From Osedax fenrisi (lineage: Eukaryota; Annelida; Polychaeta; Sabellida; Siboglinidae), in the NCBI GenBank assembly GCA_964019155.1, contig OZ025245.1:16841991-16905990 (forward strand): a DNA stretch of 64,000 nt, given 5' to 3'. The position numbers were made by a program, and so were the translations under genes. The number at the start of each line of letters is the position of its first letter. The stretch's first letter is position 1. This document shows positions 1-13,012 of the stretch, piece after piece. The notes under the pieces were generated by a model. It saw only the letters and a program-made list of their open reading frames with translations, was not told where the DNA came from and searched no databases.

Positions 1-3000
1 TGTACTGAGGCATGTGGATAAGTACAGAGTTGGGTTGGGTTGTGGTGTACTGAGTTGGGTTGGGTTGTGGTGTACTGAGGCCTGTGGATAAGTACAGAGT
101 TGGGTTGGGTTGTGGTGTACTGAAGCCTGTGGTACAGAGTTGGGTTGTGTTGTGGTGTACTGAGGCCTGTGGATAAGTACAGAGTTGGGTTGGGTTGTGG
201 TGTACTGAGGCCTGTGGATAAGTACAGAGTTGGGTTGGGTTGTGGTGTACTGAGGCCTGTGGATAAGTACAGAGTTGGGTTGGGTTGTGGTGTACTGAGG
301 CCTGTGGATAAGTACAGAGTTGGGTTGGGTTGTGGTGTACTGAGGCCTGTGGATAAGTACAGAGTTGGGTTGGGTTGTGGTGTACTGAGGCCTGTGGATA
401 AGTACCGAGTTGGGTTGGGTTGTGATGTACAGAGTTGGGTTGGGATGTGGTGTACTGAGGCCTGTGGATAAGTACAGAGTTGGGTTGGGTTGTGGTGTAC
501 TGAAGCCTGTGGATAAGTACCGAGTTGGGTTGGGTTGTGATGTACAGAGTTGGGTTGGGTTGTGGTGTACTGAGGCCTGTGGATAAGTACAGAGTTGGGT
601 TGGGTTGTGGTGTACTGAGGCCTGTGGATAAGTACAGAGTTGGGTTGGGTTGTGGTGTACTGAGGCCTGTGGATAAGTACAGAGTTGGGTTGGGTTGTGG
701 TGTACTGAGGCCTGTGGATAAGTACAGAGTTGGGTTGGGTTGTGGTGTACTTAGGCCTGTGGATAAGTACAGAGTTGGGTTGGGTTGTGGTGTACTGAGG
801 CCTGTGGATAAGTACAGAGTTGGGTTGGGTTGTGGTGTACTGAGGCCTGTGGATAAGTACAGAGTTGGGTTGGGTTGTGGTGTACTGAGGCCTGTGGATA
901 AGTACAGAGTTGGGTTGGGTTGTGGTGTACTTAGGCCTGTGGATAAGTACAGAGTTGGGTTGGGTTGTGGTGTACTGAGGCCTGTGGATAAGTACAGAGT
1001 TGGGTTGGGTTGTGGTGTACTGAGGCCTGTGGATAAGTACAGAGTTGGGTTGGGTTGTGGTGTACTGAGGCCTGTGGATAAGTACAGAGTTGGGTTGGGT
1101 TGTGGTGTACTGAGTTGGGTTGGGTTGTGGTGTACTGAGGCCTGTGGATAAGTACAGAGTTGGGTTGGGTTGTGGTGTACTGAGGCCTGTGGATAAGTAC
1201 AGAGTTGGGTTGGGTTGTGGTGTACTGAGGCCTGTGGATAAGTACAGAGTTGGGTTGGGTTGTGGTGTACTGAGGCCTGTGGATAATAGTTGGGTTGGGT
1301 TGTGGTGTACTGAAGCCTGTGGATAAGTACAGAGTTGGGTTGGGTTGTGGTGTACTGAGGCCTGTGGATAAGTACAGAGTTGGGTTGGGTTGTGGTGTAC
1401 TGAAGCCTGTGGTACCGAGTTGGGTTGGGTTGTGGTGTACTGAGGCCTGTGGATAAGTACCGAGTTGGGTTGGGTTGTGGTGTACTGAGGCCTGTGGATA
1501 AGTACAGAGTTGGGTTGGGTTGTGGTGTACTGAGGCCTGTGGATAAGTACAGAGTTGGGTTGGGTTGTGGTGTACTGAGGCCTGTGGATAAGTACAGAGT
1601 TGGGTTGGGTTGTGGTGTACTGAAGCCTGTGGTACAGAGTTGGGTTGGGTTGTGGTGTACTGAGGCCTGTGGATAAGTACCGAGTTGGGTTGGGTTGTGA
1701 TGTACAGAGTTGGGTTGGGTTGTGGTGTACTGAGGCCTGTGGATAAGTACAGAGTTGGGTTGGGTTGTGGTGTACTTAGGCCTGTGGATAAGTACAGAGT
1801 TGGGTTGGGTTGTGGTGTACTGAGGCCTGTGGATAAGTACAGAGTTGGGTTGGGTTGTGGTGTACTGAGGCCTGTGGATAAGTACCGAGTTGGGTTGGGT
1901 TGTGATGTACAGAGTTGGGTTGGGTTGTGGTGTACTGAGGCCTGTGGATAAGTACAGAGTTGGGTTGGGTTGTGGTGTACTGAGGCCTGTGGATAAGTAC
2001 AGAGTTGGGTTGGGTTGTGGTGTACTGAGGCCTGTGGATAAGTACAGAGTTGGGTTGGGTTGTGGTGTACTGAGGCCTGTGGATAAGTACCGAGTTGGGT
2101 TGGGTTGTGATGTACAGAGTTGGGTTGGGTTGTGGTGTACTGAGGCCTGTGGATAAGTACAGAGTTGGGTTGGGTTGTGGTGTACTTAGGCCTGTGGATA
2201 AGTACAGAGTTGGGTTGGGTTGTGGTGTACTGAGGCCTGTGGATAAGTACAGAGTTGGGTTGGGTTGTGGTGTACTGAGGCCTGTGGATAAGTACAGAGT
2301 TGGGTTGGGTTGTGGTGTACTGAGGCCTGTGGATAAGTACAGAGTTGGGTTGGGTTGTGGTGTACTGAAGCCTGTGGTACCGAGTTGGGTTGGGTTGTGG
2401 TGTACTGAGGCCTGTGGATAAGTACCGAGTTGGGTTGGGTTGTGGTGTACTGAGGCCTGTGGATAAGTACAGAGTTGGGTTGGGTTGTGGTGTACTGAGG
2501 CCTGTGGATAAGTACAGAGTTGGGTTGGGTTGTGGTGTACTGAGGCCTGTGGATAAGTACAGAGTTGGGTTGGGTTGTGGTGTACTGAGGCCTGTGGATA
2601 AGTACAGAGTTGGGTTGGGTTGTGGTGTACTGAGGCCTGTGGATAAGTATAGAGTTGGGTTGGGTTGTGATGTACTGAGGCCTGTGGATAAGTACAGAGT
2701 TGGGTTGGGTTGTGGTGTACTGAGGCCTGTGGATAAGTACAGAGTTGGGTTGGGTTGTGGTGTACTGAGGCCTGTGGATAAGTACAGAGTTGGGTTGGGT
2801 TGTGGTGTACTGAGGCCTGTGGATAAGTACAGAGTTGGGTTGGGTTGTGGTGTACTGAAGCCTGTGGTACAGAGTTGGGTTGGGTTGTGGTGTACTGAGG
2901 CCTGTGGATAAGTACCGAGTTGGGTTGGGTTGTGATGTACAGAGTTGGGTTGGGTTGTGGTGTACTGAGGCCTGTGGATAAGTACAGAGTTGGGTTGGGT

Positions 3001-6000
3001 TGTGGTGTACTTAGGCCTGTGGATAAGTACAGAGTTGGGTTGGGTTGTGGTGTACTGAGGCCTGTGGATAAGTACAGAGTTGGGTTGGGTTGTGATGTAC
3101 AGAGTTGGGTTGGGTTGTGGTGTACTGAGGCCTGTGGATAAGTACAGAGTTGGGTTGGGTTGTGGTGTACTGAGGCCTGTGGATAAGTACAGAGTTGGGT
3201 TGGGTTGTGGTGTACTGAGGCCTGTGGATAAGTACCGAGTTGGGTTGGGTTGTGATGTACAGAGTTGGGTTGGGTTGTGGTGTACTGAGGCCTGTGGATA
3301 AGTACAGAGTTGGGTTGGGTTGTGGTGTACTTAGGCCTGTGGATAAGTACAGAGTTGGGTTGGGTTGTGGTGTACTGAGGCCTGTGGATAAGTACAGAGT
3401 TGGGTTGGGTTGTGGTGTACTGAGGCCTGTGGATAAGTACAGAGTTGGGTTGGGTTGTGATGTACTGAGGCCTGTGGATAAGTACAGAGTTGGGTTGGGT
3501 TGTGGTGTACTGAAGCCTGTGGTACAGAGTTGGGTTGGGTTGTGGTGTACTGAGGCCTGTGGATAAGTACCGAGTTGGGTTGGGTTGTGATGTACAGAGT
3601 TGGGTTGGGTTGTGGTGTACTGAGGCCTGTGGATAAGTACAGAGTTGGGTTGGGTTGTGGTGTACTTAGGCCTGTGGATAAGTACAGAGTTGGGTTGGGT
3701 TGTGGTGTACTGAGGCCTGTGGATAAGTACAGAGTTGGGTTGGGTTGTGATGTACAGAGTTGGGTTGGGTTGTGGTGTACTGAGGCCTGTGGATAAGTAC
3801 AGAGTTGGGTTGGGTTGTGGTGTACTGAGGCCTGTGGATAAGTACAGAGTTGGGTTGGGTTGTGGTGTACTGAGGCCTGTGGATAAGTACCGAGTTGGGT
3901 TGGGTTGTGATGTACAGAGTTGGGTTGGGTTGTGGTGTACTGAGGCCTGTGGATAAGTACAGAGTTGGGTTGGGTTGTGGTGTACTTAGGCCTGTGGATA
4001 AGTACAGAGTTGGGTTGGGTTGTGGTGTACTGAGGCCTGTGGATAAGTACAGAGTTGGGTTGGGTTGTGGTGTACTGAGGCCTGTGGATAAGTACAGAGT
4101 TGGGTTGGGTTGTGGTGTACTGAGGCCTGTGGATAAGTACAGAGTTGGGTTGGGTTGTGGTGTACTGAGGCCTGTGGATAAGTACAGAGTTGGGTTGGGT
4201 TGTGATGTACTGAGGCCTGTGGATAAGTACAGAGTTGGGTTGGGTTGTGGTGTACTGAGGCCTGTGGATAAGTACAGAGTTGGGTTGAGTTGTGGTGTAC
4301 TGAGGCCTGTGGATAAGTACAGAGTTGGGTTGTGTTGTGGTGTACTGAGGCCTGTGGATAAGTACAGAGTTGGGTTGGGTTGTGATGTACTGAGGCCTGT
4401 GGATAAGTACAGAGTTGGGTTGGGTTGTGGTGTACTGAGGCCTGTGGATAAGTACAGAGTTGGGTTGGGTTGTGGTGTACTTAGGCCTGTGGATAAGTAC
4501 AGAGTTGGGTTGGGTTGTGGTGTACTGAGGCCTGTGGATAAGTACAGAGTTGGGTTGGGTTGTGGTGTACTGAGGCCTGTGGATAAGTACAGAGTTGGGT
4601 TGGGTTGTGGTGTACTGAAGCCTGTGGATAAGTACAGAGTTGGGTTGGGTTGTGGTGTACTGAGGCCTGTGGTACAGAGTTGGGTTGGGTTGTGGTGTAC
4701 TGAGGCCTGTGGATAAGTACAGAGTTGGGTTGGGTTGTGGTGTACTGAGGCCTGTGGATAAGTACAGAGTTGGGTTGGGTTGTGGTGTACTGAGGCCTGT
4801 GGATAAGTACAGAGTTGGGTTGGGTTGTGGTGTACTGAGGCCTGTGGATAAGTACAGAGTTGGGTTGGGTTGTGGTGTACTGAGGCCTGTGGATAAGTAC
4901 AGAGTTGGGTTGTGTTGTGGTGTACTGAGGCCTGTGGATAAGTACAGAGTTGGGTTGGGTTGTGATGTACTGAGGCCTGTGGATAAGTACAGAGTTGGGT
5001 TGGGTTGTGGTGTACTGAGGCCTGTGGATAAGTACAGAGTTGGGTTGGGTTGTGGTGTACTGAGGCCTGTGGATAAGTACAGAGTTGGGTTGGGTTGTGG
5101 TGTACTGAGGCCTGTGGATAAGTACAGAGTTGGGTTGGGTTGTGGTGTACTGAGGCCTGTGGATAAGTACAGAGTTGGGTTGGGTTGTGGTGTACTGAGG
5201 CCTGTGGATAAGTACAGAGTTGGGTTGGGTTGTGGTGTACTGAGGCCTGTGGATAAGTACAGAGTTGGGTTGTGTTGTGGTGTACTGAGGCCTGTGGATA
5301 AGTACAGAGTTGGGTTGGGTTGTGATGTACTGAGGCCTGTGGATAAGTACAGAGTTGGGTTGGGTTGTGGTGTACTGAGGCCTGTGGATAAGTACAGAGT
5401 TGGGTTGGGTTGTGGTGTACTGAGGCCTGTGGATAAGTACAGAGTTGGGTTGGGTTGTGGTGTACTGAGGCCTGTGGATAAGTACAGAGTTGGGTTGGGT
5501 TGTGGTGTACTGAGGCCTGTGGATAAGTACAGAGTTGGGTTGGGTTGTGGTGTACTGAGGCCTGTGGATAAGTACAGAGTTGGGTTGGGTTGTGGTGTAC
5601 TGAGGCCTGTGGATAAGTACAGAGTTGGGTTGGGTTGTGGTGTACTGAGGCCTGTGGATAAGTACAGAGTTGGGTTGGGTTGTGGTGTACTGAGGCCTGT
5701 GGATAAGTACAGAGTTGGGTTGGGTTGTGGTGTACTGAGTTGGGTTGGGTTGTGGTGTACTGAGGCCTGTGGATAAGTACAGAGTTGGGTTGGGTTGTGA
5801 TGTACAGAGTTGGGTTGGGTTGTGGTGTACTGAGGCCTGTGGATAAGTACAGAGTTGGGTTGGGTTGTGGTGTACTGAGGCCTGTGGATAAGTACAGAGT
5901 TGGGTTGGGTTGTGATGTACAGAGTTGGGTTGGGTTGTGGTGTACTGAGGCCTGTGGATAAGTACAGAGTTGGGTTGGGTTGTGGTGTACTGAGGCCTGT

Positions 6001-6840
6001 GGATAAGTACAGAGTTGGGTTGGGTTGTGGTGTACTGAGGCCTGTGGATAAGTACAGAGTTGGGTTGGGTTGTGGTGTACTGAAGCCTGTGGTACAGAGT
6101 TGGGTTGGGTTGTGGTGTACTGAGGCCTGTGGATAAGTACAGAGTTGGGTTGGGTTGTGGTGTACTGAGGCCTGTGGATAAGTACAGAGTTGGGTTGGGT
6201 TGTGGTGTACTGAGGCCTGTGGATAAGTACAGAGTTGGGTTGGGTTGTGGTGTACTGAGGCCTGTGGATAAGTACAGAGTTGGGTTGGGTTGTGGTGTAC
6301 TGAGGCCTGTGGATAAGTACAGAGTTGGGTTGGGTTGTGGTGTACTGAGGCCTGTGGATAAGTACAGAGTTGGGTTGGGTTGTGATGTACTGAGGCCTGT
6401 GGATAAGTACCGAGTTGGGTTGGGTTGTGGTGTACTGAGGCCTGTGGATAAGTACAGAGTTGGGTTGGGTTGTGGTGTACTGAGGCCTGTGGATAAGTAC
6501 AGAGTTGGGTTGGGTTGTGGTGTACTGAGGCCTGTGGATAAGTACCGAGTTGGGTTGGGTTGTGGTGTACTGAGGCCTGTGGATAAGTACAGAGTTGGGT
6601 TGGGTTGTGGTGTACTGAGGCCTGTGGATAAGTACAGAGTTGGGTTGGGTTGTGGTGTACTGAGGCCTGTGGATAAGTACAGAGTTGGGTTGGGTTGTGG
6701 TGTACTGAGGCCTGTGGATAAGTACAGAGTTGGGTTGGGTTGTGGTGTACTGAGGCCTGTGGATAAGTACAGAGTTGGGTTGGGTTGTGGTGTACTGAGG
6801 CCTGTGGATAAGTACAGAGTTGGGTTGGGTTGTGGTGTAC
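1..6840. repeat. 45-bp G-rich satellite array
   Basis: About 150 head-to-tail copies of a 45-bp unit fill the left end and continue past the window edge. The unit holds GTACTGAGGCCTGTGGATAA followed by GTAC and the G-run block GTTGGGTTGGGTTGTGG. The commonest length variants lack 20 bp (25-bp units) or 5 bp (40-bp units). The 20-bp loss is what slippage between the two GTAC words would give. Because 45 is divisible by three, one + frame gives a 15-residue repeat (VLRPVDKYRVGLGCG) and the - strand gives others; 25- and 40-bp units break these frames, which argues against coding. The array stops abruptly at 6840 in unique AT-rich DNA. Confidence 0.97.
2920..4216. repeat. Higher-order repeat within the satellite, 160-bp and 655-bp periods
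   Basis: The 25-bp variant units (GTGATGTACAGAG) recur at fixed spacings. Their positions near 2920, 3080, 3240, then 3575, 3735, 3895 give a 160-bp sub-unit (three 45-mers plus one 25-mer) and a 655-bp super-unit. A second pattern, marked by GTTGTGTTGTGG near 4911 and 5271, repeats at 360 bp (eight units). This is segmental amplification by unequal exchange. Confidence 0.8.
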
Positions 6841-7680
6841 TAGTTCTAAGAGATTTCATTGTTAAGTTACACATTCAATTTCATCTAAAATAGTATATAT
6901 ACTTTTATGTATATATATATTTTAATTTAATTTGTAATATACGATTTAATTGTTAAGTTAAACATTTTTTATCGATCCGTAACAATTTCTCGTTGATTTA
7001 ACTGGCTGCGCTATTCTACATTTTAAATATAAGTAGACATGAGAATACCGGTGGACCAATAGCGAAAAGCTCAATAGTATCGGGTGTCAGTGATTACCTT
7101 CTATACAATAATAAATACAGCTTAGATCGGTGGGCCTATTTATGCTTTTTTATATATGTTAAATTTCTATATACGCTAAATTATACTTATTTCAATAAAT
7201 TTTGAATTTTTCATTATTAAAATGTCTCCAGTATAATATACAATATATAATACTTATATTTCTTACGGAAGATTTTTTGTTATGAAAGATTTCCATTACT
7301 TGGCTGTAATCATTATAGTAAACATTTTCAGTATAGAGACATATATGGAAAATATTACATACAATTATCATATAATCAATAAAGATTTTACGAAGATAAC
7401 ACTCCGCAGGGTTATGAATAGCGAAATTAAAAAAAAAAACAACAAATTAAATAAATTCGTGATTCACATTATTGTATTGAAATCAACAAGAAACAGTGTT
7501 ATTAATCAAATAAATATATTTTAATTGCTGAATTATATATATATATATTCTAATTGCCTTGAATTAGATTTGTTTAATTTTTTTTGTATAAAAATACATA
7601 AATAGTGATTTAAATTCAGTACAATGTTAGATTGAATACCCAATTCTTTAGATATAAGCAAGGGACCCACAAAGTGGAAA
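6841..7680. other. AT-rich spacer, no gene seen
   Basis: AT-rich sequence between the satellite and a tandem duplication. No exon, RNA gene or repeat end could be recognised. The longest reading frame (7282-7524, + strand) encodes a low-complexity Asn/Ile/Lys-rich peptide with no family resemblance. Confidence 0.5.
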
Positions 7681-7960
7681 CAAAAATTAAGTACATAAAG
7701 TGGCGGCGGAAATATTTGTTACCTAATGTTATTTTACTTTTATTATACTTATATTATATACCTAGTAGAGGGATGTAGTATTATTGTACCCGCCTACTAT
7801 AATCATATAGCGTGACTAAGCAAAAATTAAGTACATAAAGTGGCGGCGGAAATATTGTTTACCTAATGTTATTTTACTTTTATTATACTTATATTATATA
7901 CCTAGTAGAGGGATGTAGTATTATTGTACCCGCCTACTATAATCATATAGCGTGACTAAG
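7681..7960. repeat. Tandem duplication, 2 x 140 bp
   Basis: Two adjacent copies of a 140-bp unit start at 7681 and 7821 with CAAAAATTAAGTACATAAAG and end with GCGTGACTAAG. They differ only by a base or two (ATATTTGTTACC versus ATATTGTTTACC), so the duplication is recent. No coding content is seen. Confidence 0.93.
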
Positions 7961-8616
7961 CCACGCCCACTACTATCTGATAAAGATATATATCACTTAC
8001 TTAATGCACCTATAAGCTACACCTAATATATATATATATATACCGTTACACTTAATACTTCAGACGAGGAATCTCCGGACTTCGTTAGTCACATATATAT
8101 GTATTTTTTAATATTGTCCCTTATTAATTTACTGCACTTATCTACTATATAGGTGATGTATGAAACTTCAGATGAATGTTGCAGCCAGCTGTAATGCAAA
8201 TAAAAGTTTGGAGGCAATGATGCAAACCGGAATTATGTAATTCTGCTATTGAAAAATCATTTACAAAACTATTACCTCTTTTAAAATAAAATTCAAATAC
8301 TTTCATTGTACATAGATATTATTCATTTGATGTTATACATAAATATTCTATTTAAGAGGAGAATATATAATAATACGGCTCCTGTTTGTTTTGATAACAA
8401 TTTTCGAGTTTAGATTTAACATATTTTATATATCGCTACATAATTTAAAATTAAAATAACTACGTATATCTATCTTATAATATATACTATATTTTCATTC
8501 TTAATATTAGTTATGATGTAAACTAGTGTGAACAATAGTGAAACGAGTATTTTAAATTAAACTCCTATATACATCGTGATCAAAACAGATGATGGCCATA
8601 TCGGATGCAGTCTGTA
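7961..8616. other. AT-rich spacer, no gene seen
   Basis: AT-rich sequence between the 140-bp duplication and the hAT-like element at 8617. I see nothing recognisable in it. Confidence 0.4.
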
Positions 8617-9344
8617 CAGGGTTGGCCGAGATTGGGTTTTTGGGTTTAAACCTTTTGATATTTGTTGTGGTTTTTCGATTTTTTATATTAATAAATTATA
8701 CATTTAATAATTTTAATTCTAATAGATATATATAATATATATATTATATATTATATATAATATATATTAAATTGTGTAACTAATTCTAGATTTTAAGAAA
8801 ATATATAAATAATGTTATAAAATTTATATAATATTAAAATATGAATATAATAAATAGTATTACCTCCCTTGTGTTACTATTAAATATCAAATTCTTTAGA
8901 ATAAATATAATATTTTTCATGACATTTTAATTCAATAGAAAATAATTAAAATTCAATAAAAATACAATTTTATAGAAATTGATTCAATAACAAAATATTT
9001 TATTACAATTATATAGAATAAAATTATATAAAAAATAATACAATAGAAAATATTAAAAAATTATACAAATAAGGTATTTTTATGATTTTGATATCACTGT
9101 TTTTATATATTAAATTAATATACTTTATATACTTCATTCTTGTGTATTATACAATAAATTAATAATAAACTATACTTTTATCAATTTGTGTAATAAACTA
9201 TACTTTTATTAATCATTTTAAAAATTAAAAGGTATAAAATGATTTTATCCCTTTTAATTTGTTATGAAAAACCACAAAAACCTCAGTAAAACACCAAAAA
9301 CCACAGCAACATATTTTTGATTTTTGGGGTTTTTGCCATCCCTG
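8617..9344. mobile_element. hAT-like non-autonomous element
   Basis: About 0.73 kb bounded by inverted ends CAGGGTTGGCC... and ...GCCATCCCTG (reverse complement CAGGGATGGC), followed inward by G/T-rich GGGTTTTTGGG tracts. CAGGG-TTGGC ends are typical of hAT transposons. The interior is AT-rich without a transposase frame. The flanking 8-mers do not match, so a target-site duplication is not visible. A left-end copy of the same family is at 30326. Confidence 0.65.
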
Positions 9345-9580
9345 GATACAGACCATTTAAAATGGAAATTTAATTGAAAATTTAAATACAAACATTATAG
9401 ATAACTATTATTCAATTAATTTTATACATACATATTAATTAGGTTATTTTTAATGGAAATAATGCTAGAAATTTTAATTATATAAAATATAATTTTTTGA
9501 ACAAAATTAAAAATATTTTGCAAAAGTAGTATAATTCGTTTAACGATTATTATATAAGTAATAATAATTTTGACCATTTC

Positions 9581-9668
9581 GAACCGAAACTCTAAAAAAA
9601 CGAGCCTGAGCCTTTAGGTAACTGAGACTGAATCATGCTTTAGATTTGAGCATCATTTACATCACTAT
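9581..9668. repeat. Degraded copy of the GAGCC-rich MITE family
   Basis: A fragment carrying the family signature (CGAGCCTGAGCC, TTTAGGTAACTGAGACTGA, CATCATTTACATCACTA). Fuller copies lie at 29805, 49180 and 52003. Confidence 0.6.
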
Positions 9669-9829
9669 TGTACACACTGATCAGACCACATTTACCAGAT
9701 GTTTTCAAAATACAATGTATATAGATATAGGAAAATGTATGTCTATTCAGAATACTTGTCACAATAGAACTATTATCTGTATTGAGTCAGTTTTTTTTGT
9801 ATAGTATACACATTATATAGTACAACAGT

Positions 9830-9846
9830 ATTACAATAGAATATTC

Positions 9847-9889
<43 letters not shown>

Positions 9890-9911
9890 TTTATAATATT
9901 CTATTGTAATG
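9830..9911. repeat. Inverted repeat around a (TA)n tract
   Basis: The arm ATTACAATAGAATATT at 9830-9845 is matched by its reverse complement at 9896-9911, with (TA)n between. The structure is cruciform-prone. No gene is visible from here to the SINE at 10980. Confidence 0.6.
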
Positions 9912-10979
9912 ATATCCATATAAATATATTTTCTATAAAGCAATACAAATTATCAAAAAATATCAAATAGATTTTCCTGTAGATCAACGAATGCATACAC
10001 ATGTAGAGTGAAAATATTGATCACTGAGTAATATGCGTTTGAAATTTCATAGCATAATATTTATAATAATTATTTCTTATCTTTTCTAAACTTATTTATT
10101 ATCTATCACATTACATTTATAAATGACTAATGATGTGTATAATATATAATAGTATCTATATAATAATGTACTATAATAAATATTACTATATTAATATTAT
10201 ATAAAAATATATATATAAATTAAAATATTTCTACTTTTTTAAATATAGTAGGGTCATAAAAACATATTTGTATGTGATTTATATATCATTTGTGGATGCA
10301 CATTTTTGATAGATACTAAATTACACAAGTAAATGTTAGTTTTATGGAATAATATTTATTTTTTATTTTTATGATATTTAACCATTTATTCACTGTGACA
10401 GGGCCTTAAATATCATAGAATATATTTTAAAATGTATGTATAATATTAATCAACAATTGCTGTACATTACATTTTATTTTCATGACCAAACAATTTGTAT
10501 ACTTCACATGTAAATATTGGCTAATTTTAAATTAGCCAATATTTACAATAAAAATAATTTTAATAAAATTAGTAATTTTATACTAATAAAGTTTCCATTT
10601 TTTAATCTATAACTTTTTTTTAATATCTGATTAAAATATTAATATATCACTCTTATTTCACATACGTTGTAAGGGATCAATCCAGTAACCTGTATGGAGG
10701 ACATATCATATTTTGCTCATACTAAAGTTTATATTGTTTATTAATTTATATCATATATATATTAAATTATAAAAGGAATGATTTTTTACGTTTTAAATAT
10801 TTATTACAATGATATATAATATATATTATATATATTATATAATATAAGTAATAATACAACAACATACACATAATGATTCGGTATATTTGTGATAAGGTAT
10901 AGCAGTAAAACAAAATCAACACAATATAATACATAATAATAAAACTACGTATGATAATAAACTTCTTAACTACTTAACT
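9912..10979. other. AT-rich spacer, no gene seen
   Basis: Only AT-rich sequence with short inverted repeats (for example GGCTAATTTTAAATTAGCC near 10519) was seen between the (TA)n palindrome and the SINE. No exon or RNA gene is recognised. Confidence 0.4.
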
Positions 10980-11204
10980 GCCTGTGTGGCTCAGTGGCTA
11001 AGGCGTCAGACACACAAGCAGTAGGACACGGTTTCAAGCCTCGTCCGGACCATTAATTAATTTTATAAAATGGGTCTTAAAATATTATTTAGAAGTTATC
11101 TTATATAATTGTGTATAAATAAATTATCGGCTCTCGTTAAAACCATGGATGCCTTAACATGAGAGTGGCTTCGAAGGGACATTAAAGCCATATATGGTTA
11201 TAAG
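10980..11204 (+). mobile_element. tRNA-derived SINE, 5' part (split copy)
   Basis: The head resembles a tRNA: an A-box (TGGCTCAGTGG), a B-box (GGTTTCAAGCC) and a TCCGGACCA end. A body follows that is shared with copies at 31348, 39779 (minus) and 46379. The match stops at 11204 inside ...GGTTATAAG; the missing tail (TGAAAACTTCATC...) is at 22200-22250. The copy is therefore one SINE split by the 11-kb element A. It is not a functional tRNA gene, because the sequence runs on into a repeat body and occurs many times. Confidence 0.88.
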
Positions 11205-11529
11205 CATAGTTGGCAAAAAACCTTTTTTTTTGCCCCAGGTTTTTTGGTTTATTCCTAGTTTTTATAGGTTTTTTGCTAGTTTTTTGGGTTTTTTCAAGGT
11301 TTATTTATGGTTTTTTTCATTGATGAAAATAATTATTTAATAAAATTATAATTATTTTAAAATAATATAAAAATTATATTTTGTAATATATGGTCACTTT
11401 AATATAGTATGTAAATACATAATATTTATATATATAATAGAATAGCTATTTAATTTATATTTAATCAAAAAACCAAAAAACTAATATTAAAAAAAAAACT
11501 AATCTTAATAATAAAGTTAATTTACTACT

Positions 11530-12998
11530 AACAACAATTTTTCTAAGCTTATATCTAACACTCCCTATATAATATATATAAACTATATAATATAGTATAT
11601 ATCCAACATAATATATAACATATATATTAGACCGGTTCGTTCGATTCAATTTTTAATCCTTCATATAAAATATAATACATATCTATATTTTAGTATAATA
11701 TGTATTAACAATTTTTATAAAAAAATAGTTACCTTTGGTCACGAAGCATTTAAAGTTTGAAATATAAATTATTATTTTTAAATAAAATGTATAATATTCC
11801 ATGTATAATAGTAATGACGCCATCTTATTATCTTTGACGTTTACAAATATTTAAAATTAATTATGTATTTGTATTATATTTAATGAATTAATATAATATA
11901 TACCATTATTTATATTTATTAATAATATAATATCTATATTTAATTTGTATATCTACAAATTACCAATATTAATGTCTCCTAAAACTCGAGAAAATACACC
12001 ATTTTACAGTATTAATTTTAAAGTATTTATTTCAAAATAATTCAAAAAAATAATTAATTTTTAAATTAATATATATAATTATACTTTACATAAATTTGAG
12101 TGATCAGATTGTATTGAATTGTGGATATGAGTTAGATATAAATGTCCTTTATACAAATACAATTTTAAAAATTTTAAAATATGTAAATATATTTTGTATT
12201 TCATATTTCAAATAAAAATCCAAAAAAATTTACAAATGATGTTAATTTTTTTTCTAAAAATAATTTTTAATTTTTTAATAATTAATTTGAATTGTATTAT
12301 TATTATCTATAAATTATATATTTTAATTTTTTAAATTAAATTGTAATAATTTATTTATATTAAATTATACGATTTTTAGATATTTTTTTTTACTAAAATG
12401 TTTTTATAAAATTTTGGCATCTAGATTGTTATGAAAAATATTTTGTATTGTTAATACTACTTGTTATATATGTTTCTAGGATATATCCATAGTTGGTTTA
12501 AAAAAATCATTCAATTTTATAAAAATTGAATAAAACTTATTTCTATATCTCCCCCATGTTAAATTTTATATGTATTCAATGTTAAAATTAAAAGGTCTCG
12601 TGACATAACAATATTTAAGATATAGGTCTAAAATTGTAAACACTTATTTATCATAGCATACATAATTGTCACAGATATGAAGGTTTATAAAATTACGAAA
12701 AAAAATTGAGTACGAACCGGTCTAATATATATGCAACATAATTAATAACTACTACCCGCCGCTACTAGCAGTAATATCGAATCACCTACATAGTTTGGGT
12801 ACTGCCCGGTTTCCATACAACAAAATGTATATAGCAGTGCTATAATAGCACAATTAAATTACATGCAATATAAATTAGAATTTACTCGCTACATAGATAT
12901 GTATATCATTTAAAATCTTATTTAACCCGATATAGGTGGCGCTCTAGGTATTTTGTATACAAAATTGAATCACACAGATTTCTCATAAGTTTTATATG
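11530..12998 (-). mobile_element. TIR element C (interrupted copy)
   Basis: The segments 11530-11637 and about 12725-12998 together align, inverted, with the element at 54825-55280. Shared words include the TATCTAACACTCCCTA end, CGCTACTAGCAGTAATATCG, TTACATGCAATATAAATTAG and the ATAGGTGGC...TATTTTGTATACAAA block. The copy is split by element D. No coding capacity is seen. Confidence 0.6.
11638..12724. mobile_element. TIR element D inserted in element C
   Basis: About 1.09 kb bounded by TAGACCGGTTCGT on the left and its inverted counterpart ACGAACCGGTCTA on the right, extending into CAATTTTT. Both sides are flanked by ATATATAT, compatible with a TA or 8-bp TSD; the AT-richness prevents a choice. 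The interior is AT-rich with no transposase. It lies inside C, which lies inside A. Confidence 0.65.
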
Positions 12999-13012
12999 AT
13001 ATAAGAGAGCGT

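Noticed and set aside
1..6840. Long open frames on both strands suggesting a repeat protein
   Set aside because: Explained by a 45-bp unit with no stop in several frames; variant units of 25 and 40 bp shift frame and no splice or regulatory context exists.
1..6840. CRISPR-like direct repeat array
   Set aside because: Units are contiguous 45-mers with no unique spacers, and the window is eukaryotic.
8609..9352. An 8-bp TSD for the 8617 hAT-like element
   Set aside because: The flanks AGTCTGTA and GATACAGA are inverted, not direct, so they are not a target-site duplication.
10980..11052. A tRNA gene with A and B boxes
   Set aside because: Sequence runs directly into a dispersed repeat body found at several loci in both orientations; it is the head of a SINE. 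Cloverleaf pairing was not established.
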